Both the position numbers and the translations under genes were made by a program. A DNA stretch of 64,000 bases from Phlebiopsis flavidoalba (Eukaryota > Basidiomycota > Agaricomycetes > Polyporales > Phanerochaetaceae): NCBI GenBank assembly GCA_035772785.1, contig JAOCPU010000035.1, positions 248,001 to 312,000 of the forward strand, in the 5' to 3' direction. The notes beneath the pieces were generated by a model that saw only the letters and a program-made list of their open reading frames with translations, made no database searches and had not been told where the DNA came from. Below are positions 1 to 12,308 of the stretch, in pieces (position 1 is the first letter of the stretch; each line of letters opens with the position of its first letter).

Positions 1-429
1 CTGCTCGAGGGCCCTTGCGGCAGAGCTCGCAGTCGAGGCAACGAGGGTCCGAGCGAGCCACTTGATGCCCGACGAGGTCAGCCGAAGACCGGGTTTTCCG
101 TGGCCTAGAGCGCGACGGGCGAGTCCGTGCTGTGCGTGCGCGCCGATCGCGACGCCGACGATGCCGACGCCCTGTTCGTGCCGTCAGTACCGTCAACCCC
201 TGAGCGTGGGAGGACTCCGGGGAACGCACTCGTGGCCGCCGACGAGCGGGGTCTTGGGCGGGGATGGGCCAGTCGCCCTTGGCGGCGTGCAGGTCGGTGT
301 GGCACACGCCGGTGCAGTCGAGCTTGACGAGGCACTCAGCCGCCGGGCTTGAGGTCCTCGGGGCGCGGGACGGGGATCTCGGTGACCTCGAGGGTCCGCG
401 CCGGTCGACGCGACGACGGCGGCCTTCAT
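1..429 (-). CDS. Zinc-dependent alcohol dehydrogenase, N-terminal half (cut by window edge)
   Basis: This is a medium-chain, GroES-like alcohol dehydrogenase, which reversibly oxidises alcohols to aldehydes or ketones with NAD(P). The ATG at 429 opens MKAAVVAST. Further pieces are [18 protein letters not shown], then [19 protein letters not shown], whose Cys is a catalytic zinc ligand, then GGHE with the second ligand His, and [10 protein letters not shown] at about 11-45, the structural zinc-binding loop. The rest lies beyond base 1. The pieces sit in different frames separated by single-base indels (for example after KPGG and at the CCCCGCCC run near 258), with no intron needed. Either the sequence carries indel errors or the gene is decaying. 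An AT-rich TATA-like element lies near 541-548 on the minus strand, about 115 bp upstream. The family call is firm; the exact substrate is unknown. Confidence 0.85.
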
Positions 430-2984
430 CGTCTGGGGGTATGGTGTATGTCGTGGACATGGTAGCTGTGTGTGGAGGGATGCAGAAGAGGGAAACCAGA
501 GGAGGCTTGCTGGGGAGCCTAGCGGCGGCGCGGCGGTTCTATTTATTCGGCTGGGGGCGTGCGGCTGCGCGGCGTGCGCTGCACAAGCAAAGAAACGCGC
601 GGGGGGCGCAGGCGCGCGGCTGGAGCAGCCTCGTGCGAGGATCGATGCGAGCATGGTTCAGCTGGCCCCGGCAGAAGCACCCCAGCGCGACCCTGAGCAG
701 GAGAGAAGAAGCAAGGCGGTGATGTGCCTGTCGCCCGCCCGCCCCGCGTTTATAGGGCGTCACCGCCCCCCCTTCCGCCCGAGCCAGGCCCCGCCTGGAG
801 CGGCGTCCCGTCCCCCCCCTCCCATGCCTCGATCTAATCTTATCGCGCGCGGCGCGTCTGTCCATCCGGGGCCGCGGCTCGCGCACCAGAACCCGCTCGG
901 CTCCCGCATCGAGAGTATTCTCGGAATAGCGTTCGCAGCGGGCCCAACGCGCCCTCCGCCGCAGCGCTGCGCGCACCTCCGAGCGTCGCTGGGCAATAGC
1001 CCCATTCTCTATCTCTTGGGCGACACGGGCGCGCGGCAACAGGGGCGCACTACCCCGAATTTGAGCGAATGTCAAATTGCGCTGATGCTAGCTTCTTCTG
1101 CGGGGGGGTCAGGCGGGGCGCGGGACGCGACAGCGCGGGGGTCACTTGACGGCGCGGAATCACAGATTTATATTGCCGTGGCGGACTGTGGCGACGGATC
1201 CGACCCCTGCCCCTGAACGTTTCGCTGCCCCAGCGCGCTCGCCAGGCCGCGGCCCCCGCCTTCGTCCCCACACGCGCGCCATCGAGAGGGCAGCCTTGGA
1301 CGCGTCTCGTGCACCATCGATCGATTATTGGCACGCTTGCCCGCTTTCGGACTAGCCGCACCAGACGAGAGGGTATCCGCCCGCATATGATTGTCTGCAG
1401 GCTCGCAGAGAACAGAGGGGGGTAACGTGAGTCGCGCGTCCATTCGACTGTCCAACTCCCTTTTACCCCGCATGCGCAGAAGGGCGCCGTGGATCGATGC
1501 TCGTGTGCTACACAAAGCAAGAGAGAGAGCGGACGGGACGGGGCGGCGCGCCACGTGAACTTCGCACTGGCTGCGCGTTGTGGCACAGCCTCTTGACTAC
1601 ACACGCTTTACGCACTCGGAGAACTCGCTCGCGGTCCGCCTCGCAAAGTTTTCTTGCATTTTCACCCAGATTTGGTGAGCATCTTCTCGCACTCGCCGCT
1701 CACCGTATGTTCTGCGCACTGCCACTAGACTCTTTATTTTCTTGTGTTCGCCGCGGGCGAGCACATCGAGACCGACAGAGACCGACACTGGATCCATGAA
1801 AATTGCTCGTCGGAGCACAGTACGGCCGTGTGGCCACAGAGCTTAGAGTCTCGGCTGCTGCCTCTGGCTCCTGCTCGCGGTCCCGACGTCGGCGACGGAG
1901 TCAGCGCATATATGCATCTGCCTTGTCCGGGATGGCGTTGGCCGGGTCGTTGACTCCGTATCTATGCCTCCCCTATGGTTGACCACATCCCCGTCCTCTC
2001 GTTGACTTCAGCAGACTTCAGCGCTGCAGACGACGTACTAGGAGTGTCAGGACGCTGGCCTCACGGAGGATAGAAGGTCGGGATGCACCTCCGACCGTCG
2101 CAGCTGGTGGGCGAAGGCAGCGTACATCGTCTCCGTCTCGGCGAATGTGACCATGTCGTCGACTCAGTTGCCCGACTTGGCCTTGCATGCACGGTGCGCA
2201 CTCCTGCATTTTTGCTTCGTCTGACGCTGCTATGGAAATTAGGAGCACTCAAGTCGCTTTGGTCGCGGACGCTACGGCGTTGGCTTTCGCTGTGAGCATG
2301 ATGCTAACTGCACTTGGACAACACATGGGTGCCCGATGTGTATCTTCATCCGACGTGATCACACTTCCCCCCCTAGCTATACACGCCCTCCTTGTCACCA
2401 GCTCTACTTTGCTCCTCGGACCCACTCTTCCGCAGATGTCGTCCCAGGAACCTGACACCCCGCAGTCACGAAAAAAACGTTCTGCTCGCAGATGTACCAA
2501 CCCCCCGCCGCTGGCCTGCTGTGGCGCGGTACCATCACATCGAAAATTCTGCAACAACTAGACTCAAGCCTCCGCTAGCCTGTGGCGCGCGATACCATCG
2601 CGTCGCAATCGGCACCAACCCGACCCCCGCATCTAATGGCACTCCTTGCAGACAACCTCGCGGTGACACCATACGCGCCATCACCCTAGTGTGCTCGCAG
2701 GCGCAATCAACGACGAGGGTACTGATATAACAACCCTACCGTCCACCTCCCTTGACGTCAAACACACCCATCTTTTTTGTCGACAAATCTTTTAATCTCT
2801 GACGATCAGTAGACCCGGACTTGTGGTCCGTGTTGCGCCTTGGAGGCTCTTGTTTACCTGTTTTGACCTTGCTCTCCACGTTCGTCTCGGCGCCCCTCTC
2901 GTTTATCAACACGTTTGGTGTACTCGCCACCATGCACCGCGCGCTCACCACCGCGCACCGCGCGCGTTCACCACTGCGCCGCTC
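430..2984. other. Gene-poor stretch, no supported gene
   Basis: The first 900 bases are GC-rich and contain the upstream region of the alcohol dehydrogenase. Open frames exist on both strands here, but I see no family motif, no convincing splice structure and no codon-like periodicity that favours one strand. I annotate nothing in it. Confidence 0.5.
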
Positions 2985-3290
2985 GGACTTCCCACCGTGC
3001 TCCTTAGGCTCGCCACCTTCGCCACCGCTAGCACCGCTAAGCTCTCCAAAATATCAGCGAGCCCCCAGCTCTCCTGCGATTCGAAATTGTGACATCAGTC
3101 AATAGGTTCATACTCTAACGGGTCGTATCCCCATGTTTTCTGGAATTTAGGAGATATGAAGAGACTCGAGGAGTGTATGCGTTTCACTTCGCTGCTGTAG
3201 ATTAGATTAGATCACTTTGCTATAGATGAGATTGCGCGCTGCGTCGAATCGTAGATAAGATTAAAACGCTTGATGGCTCTCCTGCGCCGT
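2985..3290 (+). repeat. Dispersed repeat, copy 1
   Basis: A diverged copy of the sequence at 10062-10375, same orientation. Shared blocks include CGCCACC..GCACC, ATCAGC.AGC, TTCTGG.ATTTAGGA and a TGTAGAT-A-GAT-AGAT stretch ending CTTGATGGC or CCTGATGGC. A shorter third copy is at 8120-8225. No coding frame is conserved between copies, so this is probably an old transposon remnant or duplicated intergenic DNA. Confidence 0.5.
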
Positions 3291-3535
3291 TTGGCGCCAA
3301 TGCAAAAGTTCCCGCTTGCGTCTTGCTCTCAATGTCGTTTAAACTCGTTTAATCCTTCTGAACATGCTACTACCGTTGCGTTTGTCTCTGGGCGATTGTC
3401 GAACATAGCAGAAGCTACTAGATCCTTCGAGGGTTTTGCCTCCTACGATTGACTTAGCTTGCCGCTGCGAGTGCGCGGCGCACTGAAAGCACCGTCCTGA
3501 CTCTCCGTGACTGCGCACCTGCACACAAAAAAACG

Positions 3536-3543
3536 TATAAATA
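3536..3543 (+). promoter_or_regulatory. TATA box with pyrimidine-rich leader
   Basis: TATAAATA is followed by a CT-rich tract and an ATG 63 nt downstream at 3599, the usual layout of a strong fungal core promoter. Confidence 0.6.
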
Positions 3544-3598
3544 CGGTTCCGTCTCCCCTTTCCTCTTGTCCTCAGCACTCCTCTCTACAACCACAACA

Positions 3599-3698
3599 AT
3601 GTCCAACACCAAAGTCTTCAAGCATCACAAACCCCCTCGACGGCCGCACCCGCCGTCTCGCTTTCGCCGCTGCGCCCCACCTGGAGCCGATCTCGCCG
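3599..3698 (+). CDS. Probable first exon, product unknown
   Basis: The ATG at 3599 (context ACAACAATG) opens MSNTKVF. The exon ends at a GTAAGC donor at 3699, and a plausible acceptor GTGCTCAG lies near 3787 after a CTGAT branch-like site. Within the exon one frame reads KVFKHHKPPRRP and the next reads SITNPLDGRTRRLAF, so a one-base frame break is possible. I do not recognise the product. Support comes from the TATA box, leader, start context and donor, not from homology. Confidence 0.45.
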
Positions 3699-3988
3699 GT
3701 AAGCTTGAGAGCCTCATTCGGCATCCGTAAGGACGTATCTGTGCGTCGCGTACGTACGACGCCGACGGCTGATGAGGTTCGTGCTCAGCTCGGGATGCGA
3801 GCTGTGAGCTTGAGCATCTTTCTATGAGGCGCGTGCCGCTGAGGTTGAGGGAGACGCAACTCTGTGAGGGCTTTTCGGTTACTCTGTGAGGACCAAGAGC
3901 TATGAGCAGTGTCCGAACAGAGTGAGGTGGACGGACACGCCGGCAGACCAACACCACTGACGACCCGCGCTGAGGACGCCACAACACG

Positions 3989-4026
3989 CCGCCCCCCCCC
4001 GCCCTCCCCCCCCCCCCCACCCCCCC
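3989..4026. repeat. Poly-C tract
   Basis: An almost pure run of C broken by single G, T and A bases. Three similar C or G tracts occur elsewhere in the window. Confidence 0.9.
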
Positions 4027-4047
4027 TTTTACGCGGCCTTTGATTTT

Positions 4048-4575
4048 TTGGGCCCCTCGCGCCCGTCGTCGAAGAAGCCCACCCGCCCGACAACGGACAC
4101 GTCCACCGTCTCCTCCGTCGACTCAGGACGTCGAGAGCATAAACAGCGCCCGACTTTCCCGATGCAACCCTTCGCGGGGGAGCGATTTACCCTTCTTCTT
4201 CACGCACACTGGCCCGCGCGCGAGGAGCGACACTTCCGCGGTTGGCAGAGGCGGCCCCAACCTTCGGTCCTCACTTCAGCATCACCCTCCACGGTGCTCC
4301 CCCTCATCATCAACCACCACCACCACCACCACACCACCCCGGCCCGCATCCTTCCCGTCCTTCATGACCCCCGCCGGCCCTCCGCCCTTCGCCATGTCCG
4401 GCGGACGCGGCGGGCGAGGTGGCCGGCCACGAGCATATGCGCGGGCACCCGTACCACTCTCATCATCACCGCGGGATGGTCGTCGGGGTCACTCCAGTGG
4501 GGAGGCGCAATGGGGTCGCCTATGCGGGGAGGGTTTATGTTTATGCAGGGTTGTGCATGGCGTAGGAGAGATTAG
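4048..4575 (+). CDS. Possible low-complexity protein rich in Pro, Ser, Gly and His
   Basis: An open frame with PTRPTTDTSTVSSVDSGR is followed by a CAC-repeat run (about 4315-4335) that reads poly-His in this frame. After about 4380 the Gly- and Arg-rich reading in the neighbouring frame (GGRGGRGGRPRAYARAP) looks equally protein-like. The start is not supported by a promoter and may belong to a transcript beginning at 3599. Composition alone could explain the open frame, so the call is weak. Confidence 0.28.
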   Translation: MGPSRPSSKKPTRPTTDTSTVSSVDSGRREHKQRPTFPMQPFAGERFTLLLHAHWPAREERHFRGWQRRPQPSVLTSASPSTVLPLIINHHHHHHTTPARILPVLHDPRRPSALRHVRRTRRARWPATSICAGTRTTLIITAGWSSGSLQWGGAMGSPMRGGFMFMQGCAWRRRD

Positions 4576-5150
4576 CAAGGTATTCAGTAGTGTAGAGGAG
4601 TGGAGAGGAGAGGGAGGTTGAGGCGGAGTGTGGAGAAGTCGAAGGTAGGTACACGGGTCTCGGTCAACAGAGGCTTTCTTTCTCCTTTTACTCAAGGGTT
4701 ATAAATCAAATACTTAAATGATTTGCTCTTACTGTATCGATATTGTGTGACTGTATGGTGAGCGAGGAGCTTCCTCAGGAGTGGCCGCCACAGAAGGCGA
4801 TCATGCCAGCGATGTGCCGATAGCCGATGCCCGAGACGCGGTGCTTTGGGCGCTCCGAGCGGTCGACACTTCTTGTCTTTCGCGACCACTAGATTCTATT
4901 GGGCTTGTGAGCATCGACAGGTCCCCACGCCGACAGCCTCCTCAGACTCTTAACATGGGAGATTTCACATTCGTTCCAGCAAGTCTTTTCATATTATATG
5001 AACTTGAAACTCCTAGGTATTTGACCCGCGCTACTTCTCACAAAGTATCACCAATATCACGCTCAGAATCTCTCGCAAACAGCTTAGGCTTTGCTTTAGC
5101 ACCACCACAAAGCGCTGAGCGCCGTACACCACACCTTCTTACTCGCAATG
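4576..5150. other. No clear gene
   Basis: Short open frames on both strands without recognisable motifs or splice structure. Confidence 0.4.
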
Positions 5151-5156
5151 GCTCGT

Positions 5157-5646
5157 TAAGGCTACTGGACCGTTATCGTATTATCCAACAATGTGACTAT
5201 GTATTTTGCTACAGTAACTGGCGCAGTCCGTCCGCTGTGACACTCACCTCGGGCGGAGGCACTGCCGTCTGCGGGCCCAACTGCGGCGCACCATTTCCAA
5301 AGGATCCTCAGCCCTTCGGCACGCCGGGACCTACTGCTGGAGATCTCAGTGGGAGTGTATAGCGGTTTCCAATCAGGGACAGCACCAGGGAATACTGCGC
5401 GACGAGGTGTACTACCGTGCTGTACGACCCCGGCGAAAGAGCGCGATGTAAGTTCTTCGTTTCGCTGATATGTAGGCTGTCGCTGTCTTTTGCGCTGACT
5501 GGATTTGCTATAAAAGAACTTATACTGTCAGTGTGCAAGGCGCTTTCCGGAGTTGTTAGACAAACCGTTCGACACACCACAAGCACGAGTACTGTGTAAA
5601 CGAGCGAAGGGAAGGGAGCTTTAAACCTGCAAAGTTAGGCCTGTAA
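5157..5646 (+). pseudogene. Family M copy 1 (damaged paralogue of the gene at 38.4 kb)
   Basis: This is a paralogue of the exon pair at 38398-38949. The block beginning near 5163 aligns with TVIVSATTCDD of copy 3 (here TVIVLSNNVT). LTSGGGTAVCGPNCGAPFPKD then corresponds to the LTSDG and VCAPLPKE blocks, and the exon ends ...KERD at a GTAAGT donor at 5448. The next exon reads VVRQTVRHTTSTSTV and then a stop near 5597. At least one frame break separates the blocks. The function of the family is unknown to me. Because breaks are widespread in this window, sequencing error is an alternative to true decay. Confidence 0.45.
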
Positions 5647-8119
5647 GTAGGACCAGTTTTATACGTGATCTTTGAGCGTTACTCTCATATGTTTTCATTA
5701 GTGTTCATCTGCACAAAACCTTTGACGCACACGCGCGCCCATGAACGAGAGTAACGGCAAACCAGACAATTATGAATATCAGCATGTTGATTCTGGGCCC
5801 TTTAACGTGCTATAAACAACGCGATATCACGGGGACAAGACAATCACGACATCCGCGGCATCACCTCACGCATACACCGGAGAATAGAAATCCTATTGCC
5901 GCTCCTGTCTCACTGCGCGGCCTTGCTAACGCCGGAACGCTCGTGCAATCCTTGCGACACGTTTCTGTCTGTCTGATTTGAAGCAGATAGCCACGCGATG
6001 CTTTGGTTGCCTCCGCTATCGAGTTAGAGCTTGCAGATAGGTCTGCGATATTGTTAACTCCGGTGAGTCACGCTGTCAGTCGGATCGATATTATCGAGGC
6101 TCCTCCGCCAAACCCCACATCCCAGCCATGAGAAAGCATGGATCTTTTCGCGCGTATTTACCTACAGCTTCAAAGTTGATCCTTGTTTTTACTACGGTTT
6201 TTAGCACACATTCAAGGATCTATCTGGCTCAGCTCCGATAGACAATAAATAGCGCACGCGAGTCAGTCATCGTCACGCGTACAATCCCCTACTCTCTGCA
6301 TCCTTTTTTTTCGATCTATCCTCCCCTCATACCTGTCCCCTGGTGCAAGCTGCCACACAAGCCAGTGACTTATGTGTCTTATCTTGCTATGACCCTGACC
6401 GTCAACATAAACGGAACCGGCTGCTATCAATGTGATCACTCACGGTTGTAGTTTTACACATCCTGTGGTCACTCACCACTTGATCACTCTCATGATCGGA
6501 ACATCATAGCAGTCAATGCACTACTCACACACACATGGCATTCTTGTGTACTCGCGCACAACATACAGTTCAGGGCTTGCTCCCCGCCACTTACCTATCA
6601 CAAAGAGCTTTGCACAACCAGCCATGTCGACTGCTCCTGCTAACCCTCTCTCAAAGCTGTAGCGTCTAGCGGTCGCGTGATGTATGACAGTCGCTCCCTC
6701 CAAGCGCCTTTATGATAAGACCAGAAAGCGCCACAAAGTTCAGAGAACTCTACTCCTTTCTTACAGCAGCCGACCCTGCTGACGATCGTAAGGAGCGTTA
6801 TTCGCCGGTCCGCTTATTAAATATATTTGATGCGCCAATAGGGCCTCAGGGTGGGCTTGGTAGTTGGCTCCCGCTCCACGTCGAGCAAGAGAACTATCGC
6901 GTCCTTGCGGTTCATCCAAGTTGTAGGGACGCGAATAGGTATGCGCGCCCCATAGTTTTTTTTTTTTTTAAAAACCTCTCCTCAACACATTAAGAGTGCG
7001 TTACTCTGTGGCCATGCGGCGCCCCCTTTAATAGCCGAGAGAATGTCGCGACGTAAGCTCCTTAATATCGGGCCTTGCATTAGGAACAAGCATTTATCTG
7101 TTGAGGCTAAAGTGAGAGCAAGTACCAGTAATACGACTTCAAACTAGACATGCAATGATACATAATGCTGCGACTGACACAACGCTAGTGGCGCAGCTGA
7201 CTGGGTTAATGGCATGCTGCGTTAAATCTGATTAGATATGCTCCCAGAACTATGGAAGATAGCATATGCTGCCTCTACCGGGCTTAGAGCCTTTCTGATT
7301 ATATAGAATCAGAAAACTGGCGAGCACCATACTACAGTACCTTGTCCGAAACGAACATCCGCATCCACAGGCCTACTCCCCCGGTGCCCTGAATTGAAAA
7401 TCTCAAGATAGCTTCGATTCATATCTGTATCTGCAACTATACGATTGCCATGTTGGCATTTAGGCTGTTGACGACATGATGCGTAAAGGGACCATGGGAT
7501 CTCGTGTGTATTGTCGAATCAATGGATAAGCAAGATGGTCACCGCACGAGACTCAGTTGTGCGTTACATCTGCTACAAGCCCTTTCCATGGATACAGTCC
7601 TGACCATAATCCTCACAGATTATCTGAAGGACTATCACGTATAGATTGATCTCTGGCCTTTCTGATTCTAGGACCTATGGGGACACGGTTTCTGGTCCCA
7701 TCAATCCTCACGCAGATTGCTTGCAACATCGGAAGATGGCATGCAGGTGACCAGGTAATGTGCATTGGCCAAAAAAGATTCTTCCCGATTGGAGGACCTA
7801 TCGTCCGAGTCAACTCACATAAGACGTTTTGCGAAATTCGCAAGGAGTTCTTTATCAGTTGTGACGACTCGCTCGACTCTTGCTAATTTCAATTTGTTTT
7901 AGGCTGGTATTCCACCGTCTTCGCGGGTCAGAGTCCGCCACCAATCAGCGCACCACGTGGTTTTGTTGGTGAGTGAAAACAACATACGTTCACGTCTCCT
8001 CCTCAGCTAAATGGTACCTACATCGCTCGGTTGCCGACTTGGCAGCGCCTATATCCAGCGCTGACCCATGAAACTTGGAGAGCACCCAGGTCGCGTTGGT
8101 CTCGTCAGGCTGTGGGTTC
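5647..8119. other. Gene-poor stretch, no supported gene
   Basis: AT-richer DNA without recognisable domains. Open frames near 6712-6993 and 7677-7886 are long enough to mention but have no splice, promoter or homology support. Confidence 0.45.
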
Positions 8120-8225
8120 CGCACCTTCACCACGGCGATCGCCTAAGATTCGCCAACTACGCTCCTTCATGAACAGCCCGCATCAGCGAGCTCCTAGCTC
8201 TGTCGCGCCGCGAACATTTTGGGAC
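8120..8225 (+). repeat. Dispersed repeat, copy 3 (short)
   Basis: Shares the segment CCCGCATCAGC.AGCTCC.AG and its left flank with the repeats at 2985-3290 and 10062-10375. Confidence 0.4.
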
Positions 8226-8729
8226 ATCATTCGACAAGTCCATGCTACAAGGGCTTTTACTTACTTGTTGGCGATTTCTCGTCCGCAGTCAATATCTGAC
8301 GCAAAACGTCTCCCCAGACTTGTGCGTCTCGTTATCTGCTCTGTACCTTCTAGTGCCTCTTCACCTAGAACCACCCCCAGACTATCAGGCGTATAAGAGC
8401 CTGCACAGGTCGCTCTGGGCGTGTCGGATTAACCAGCGACGTCCGTTCTCCACTCGAGATATTGCGACCCTTCCTGGGGTGCGGTCATCTCTCCGATCAC
8501 TTCCAAGCTGCGAAGACGAACTTGGCGACAAACACCTCTTCGGAGTCTCGCTCCTCTCATACACATCCCCGACTTGCTCTTGACATCCTCGCTGCATTTC
8601 CGTAAAAAGAGCTCTTGGGGCGTCTATGTCAACACTCGGAGTTCTCAGATATCTGACCCGCCAGCTTTTCATAATCGTTCACGCTCGGCGTCTCCCTAGC
8701 AGATAAACAGATACATTCCTACTCGCAGG

Positions 8730-9525
8730 TGACCTTGTACCTCCAAGCGATGACGTTTTCTGGCACTAACCCCCTCCTGGTCAAAGCGGTGCGTCAGTGG
8801 TCACTTGTATATCCCATCATAGCATCAGGACTGATAACGATTGAAGACGGTCCTACGGTGGCACTCAGCTGCTCGGGGCGGAATGAGTCTATTATCGGAT
8901 CCTGCGCCGGCGCGGCCACTTCCTGCAATGATAGCTGGGAGTTTTGGCACATGGCTCTCATCGAAGCTCAAGCGTTTGCATACACCCTTCTTGGAACGGG
9001 GAGTCCACCTGCGAAACAACGGAGGAGTACTGCCATGCTCGATGTGATGGGCGAGGAACACGATGGTAAGCCTTCATCGTTCAATTAGGGACGTATTCAA
9101 GTTGCTGATGAAAGTTGTTAAGAAAGGCAATTGAGTCGTGATATGCATTCAAGTCCTTGAGCACTGAGCCATGAAGCTCACCACAAGTACCAGTACTGTG
9201 CGTGGCATGACGAGTGAGTGGTGATGGGAGTTACCGGTAAACTGAACCCGAGAGACAGCTCTTGTCCACAGCTGACTTTATATGTAGCCAGGATACCCCC
9301 TATACGAGTGCCTCGACGATGTTCATCCATCTACACGAGATCCATTTCACGTATACTCCCATTGGTAAACAGAAGCAACAGCGGCCACAAACAGAATTGG
9401 ATGTTGAATCTCCCAGTGGCGTTATCCCCGGTAAGGGCCTAGGTGAACATCCTATAATTGCGAAGAAGAATCGACATTTGCGTCTGCAACAACGCATTTC
9501 CCCAGGTATACAGAGTTGCCGGTAA
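8730..9525 (+). CDS. Family M copy 2, unknown function
   Basis: Exon-like segment 8729-9065 follows an acceptor CGCAG and reads VTLYLQAMTFSGTNPLL, then GSCAGAATSCNDSWEFWHM, ending at a GTAAGC donor. Its last codons match copies 1 and 3 if one base is removed from a GGG run (EYCHARC then EEHD). The next exon carries KLTTSTSTVRGMTS, the family hallmark TTST-x-TVR, and ends at a GTGAGT donor at 9214. A third exon, ADFICSQDTPYTSASTMF, follows an acceptor near 9267. No signal peptide or promoter was located. Confidence 0.42.
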
Positions 9526-10061
9526 CGTACCTGTCAACTATTGTTGTCTGCGCTCCTGCCTTGCTCTACTATGGTCCTGCATCGAATGCGTACTTAGTAT
9601 GTGGATCATTCAGCCATCATATCTGGTTCCGAGTTGTCTGATTCTGTGGTAAGCAGCACCGCCTCTTTATTGCCCTTTGCATCGAGTAAAAGCTTAGCGG
9701 GTGATGTCGGTAACGTCTGCTGCTCGAGTGGGACACCTTCTCTGTCGCTCTAGCATGAAGACTTCCCCCCACTGAGGCCGACGTCCCCGTAAAAACGCTG
9801 CTACCATCTTCGCGCACAGCTATGGGACTGACCTAAGTTCATCGCCCTTTTAGATGCGGCATACAAGGTCAATGAAACAAGCTCTACGACCCCGCCATGA
9901 AGTGATATAGATATATCGATGCCTCGTTCACGGGATTTCTCGCCCTCCGGACCATTGGACCATAGGTTCGATCTGGAGCATTCTGGGTCTTCCTGGCATT
10001 ACCGACCTCGAGCACCAAGGAGTTTGTGCTCCTCCTCCAACCTTTTCCTACCAGACCATGC

Positions 10062-10375
10062 AGACCGTAGGGCCGTACCGCTTGCCCACTTTCGCCACCG
10101 GCAGCACCGGCTATGTGCCCAATGATCCCGCATCAGCCAGCTCCCAGGTTCCGGCTCTATCGTGACATAGAATTGAGGGGTCAGCGGGCTCCGCCAGCTT
10201 CTGGGATTTAGGAACCTGAACAGAAACCGGCCGTGAATGTTAATGAGTGGTTCACACCAGAAGCCATTCGCCTTCCTACCTGTAGATAAGATAAGATTAT
10301 TCTGCTATTGATAAGAGTTGTGGCACTTGCGTCGAACCGAAGATAGATTACAGTGCCTGATGGCCGGTGACGCTA
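10062..10375 (+). repeat. Dispersed repeat, copy 2
   Basis: Partner of 2985-3290. The right half is the more similar: TGTAGATAAGATAAGAT here against TGTAGATTAGATTAGAT there, then GCGTCGAA and GATGGC in both. Confidence 0.5.
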
Positions 10376-10389
10376 ATTTGGGGGGCACC

Positions 10390-10424
10390 GTCGGGCTGTC
10401 GGGCGTCGGGCGTCGGGCGTCGGG
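10390..10424. repeat. Tandem repeat, unit GTCGGGC
   Basis: About five imperfect copies of a 7-bp unit directly beside the dispersed repeat and upstream of the F-box gene. Confidence 0.85.
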
Positions 10425-10676
10425 TATCCAAATTCATCACGTGATCCCATCAAGTTTTCGGTTTATGGCTTCGAGCCCTGCAGGGTGCCAACCTACACTC
10501 TCCAACGACCATTTGAGAGGGCGGTAGCACACAGTCTATCCGTCACAGTATTCTTCGTTATTAATTTATCGCTATAGAACTAATTGTCTGTGTGAGTCTT
10601 ACCGTCCCTTTCGTTGTGTCAGTCGCGGCCATTTTCAACTACTCACGAGAGACATGTTCCCCCTTCTGCCAGGATA

Positions 10677-12308
10677 ATGCATCGCTGTCTTCAAATCGTT
10701 GAGGTTCGTTCGCGTAATCTTGGGAACAGCTCGGAAGAAAAATGAGAAGGCTACACTGCTTGCGATGGCCCATAGACATGTCGCTCATTCTTTGATCCTG
10801 CCATGGACGTACTGTGCGGAGAAGCTCACCCGACCCGAGGTCCTGTTCTCGATTGTTCTTCCGGCCCATACACGAGGGAAAGGGGTCAATACTTATGTGC
10901 GTTACTATTACAATTGGCGACCATACACCTAATAATTTGTATACATCGCATCCAGACAATCACTGCGGCCCCTACCGCATCAGAATGGCAGCGCTTCGGA
11001 CAGTATGCTCGGCGGGTCAAGTCATTCAGGGCATACTTCGACCTTCAATATGGATAGCGACGACGAAGATGAAGACGAAAGTCATTCTGCCGAATGCTCT
11101 CGGGAGTCTCTCAGAGCTCACTACCCGGAGAAGAGGCTCTTCCCTAACTTGCGCACACCTTCGAATGCGGCATCGACGAACTCGGCGAATGGTATCCCTT
11201 CATCTTTTCACCCGCTCTCTCGTCAATCATAATACAGTACGACAACGCAGAGTCCGCTTCCCTCTTTTGTGATGCTGTCAAAGTCTGCAATAAATCCTTG
11301 GCGAAACTCGAGCTCAACGACCTTCACGCGGGAAGGAACACACGGAGCGTTTACGAGAAGATTTCACGAATTGTCGCAACAATGACATCTCTCCAAGCCC
11401 TGAATATCCCCCGTTTACTTCAAGAGACATTGGCAGGTCTCGCTGCCCTGGCCCAAGCTGACCGAGCTCTCCACGACTATTGACTACCAACCATATCGTC
11501 CCCGACGGGATAAAAACATCACTCAACTTTTCTACACTTACGAAACTCGCCCCTGACAATCCAGGAACTCCGATGAAAACTCCTCTACTTTCCCTCTTCG
11601 GGTCTTGTCGCTTCTCGAATTTGACATCTCTCGTCATTCAACTGAACGCCCACCATGATTTATGGGGGCATTTTCCTGGAGTGGCCCCTCAAGTCACCAC
11701 GCTATTTGAAGCAGTAGCCCAAATCAGGTCCATTCGCACTTTCAAGCTCAACAGTACGTCCGGCCACGTTGTATCCCGTAATCCGTTGGGGTTACAAGTA
11801 TTATCGGGACTCTTCAGCCTTCACGACCTTGAAGAGCTGGAGATCAGTCCAATCGCCTTGTGGCCTCTCCTCGCAGGATATCCCCACTATTGCCAGCGCA
11901 TGGCCAAACCTTCGCTCTCTCATCCTTGGAGTGTTCCGTAACTTCATTGATCTCGAGACAGATCGCCCCGTGCTCAGCCTAGAGGATCTGCTGCCTTTTG
12001 CGGAGCATTGTCCGCATCTGGAGTGCCTCGGCTGCCGCTCAAGCTTTCCGGAAGCCCATGCCTCGTCGTACCTACCGTTCGGACACGCCACCTCCCGCTT
12101 GCGTACGATCGAATGTGGACACTATCCTGTGCGCTATTTCCCGTTCATCCCTACTTTTATGGCGGGCGTCTTCCCGCATGCCAGATTGTCGAGGCATCCC
12201 TTCCACACCACAAGCTCGTTGGAGGACGATTTGGCCATACAGGCGATCAATGACACCCTGGATACTATTATTCGTGCGTTTGAGGAAGGCAGGAAATTCG
12301 GTGGCTGA
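10677..12308 (+). CDS. F-box/leucine-rich-repeat type protein (Agaricomycete family)
   Basis: This resembles the large Agaricomycete family of F-box substrate adaptors for SCF ubiquitin ligases. The ATG at 10677 opens MHRCLQIVEV. Next come CRSFFDPAMDVL (end of the F-box-like region), SEWQRFGQYARRVKSF (the ..YARRV.. signature common after the F-box), SPALSSIIIQYDN, MTSLQALNIP, SNLTSLVIQL, DLEELEISPI and, near the end, LLPFAEHCPHLECLG and FMAGVFPHARL, which are degenerate leucine-rich segments. The stop is at 12306-12308. The frame changes at least four times (near 10780, 11090, 11460 and 11890) without usable introns, so the product as read is not continuous. Length without the breaks, about 500 residues, is normal for the family. 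The target is unknown. Confidence 0.75.

Noticed and set aside
470..1216. Plus-strand open frame of 248 residues upstream of the alcohol dehydrogenase
   Set aside because: Explained by high GC content; no motif, no splice pattern, and it overlaps the dehydrogenase promoter.
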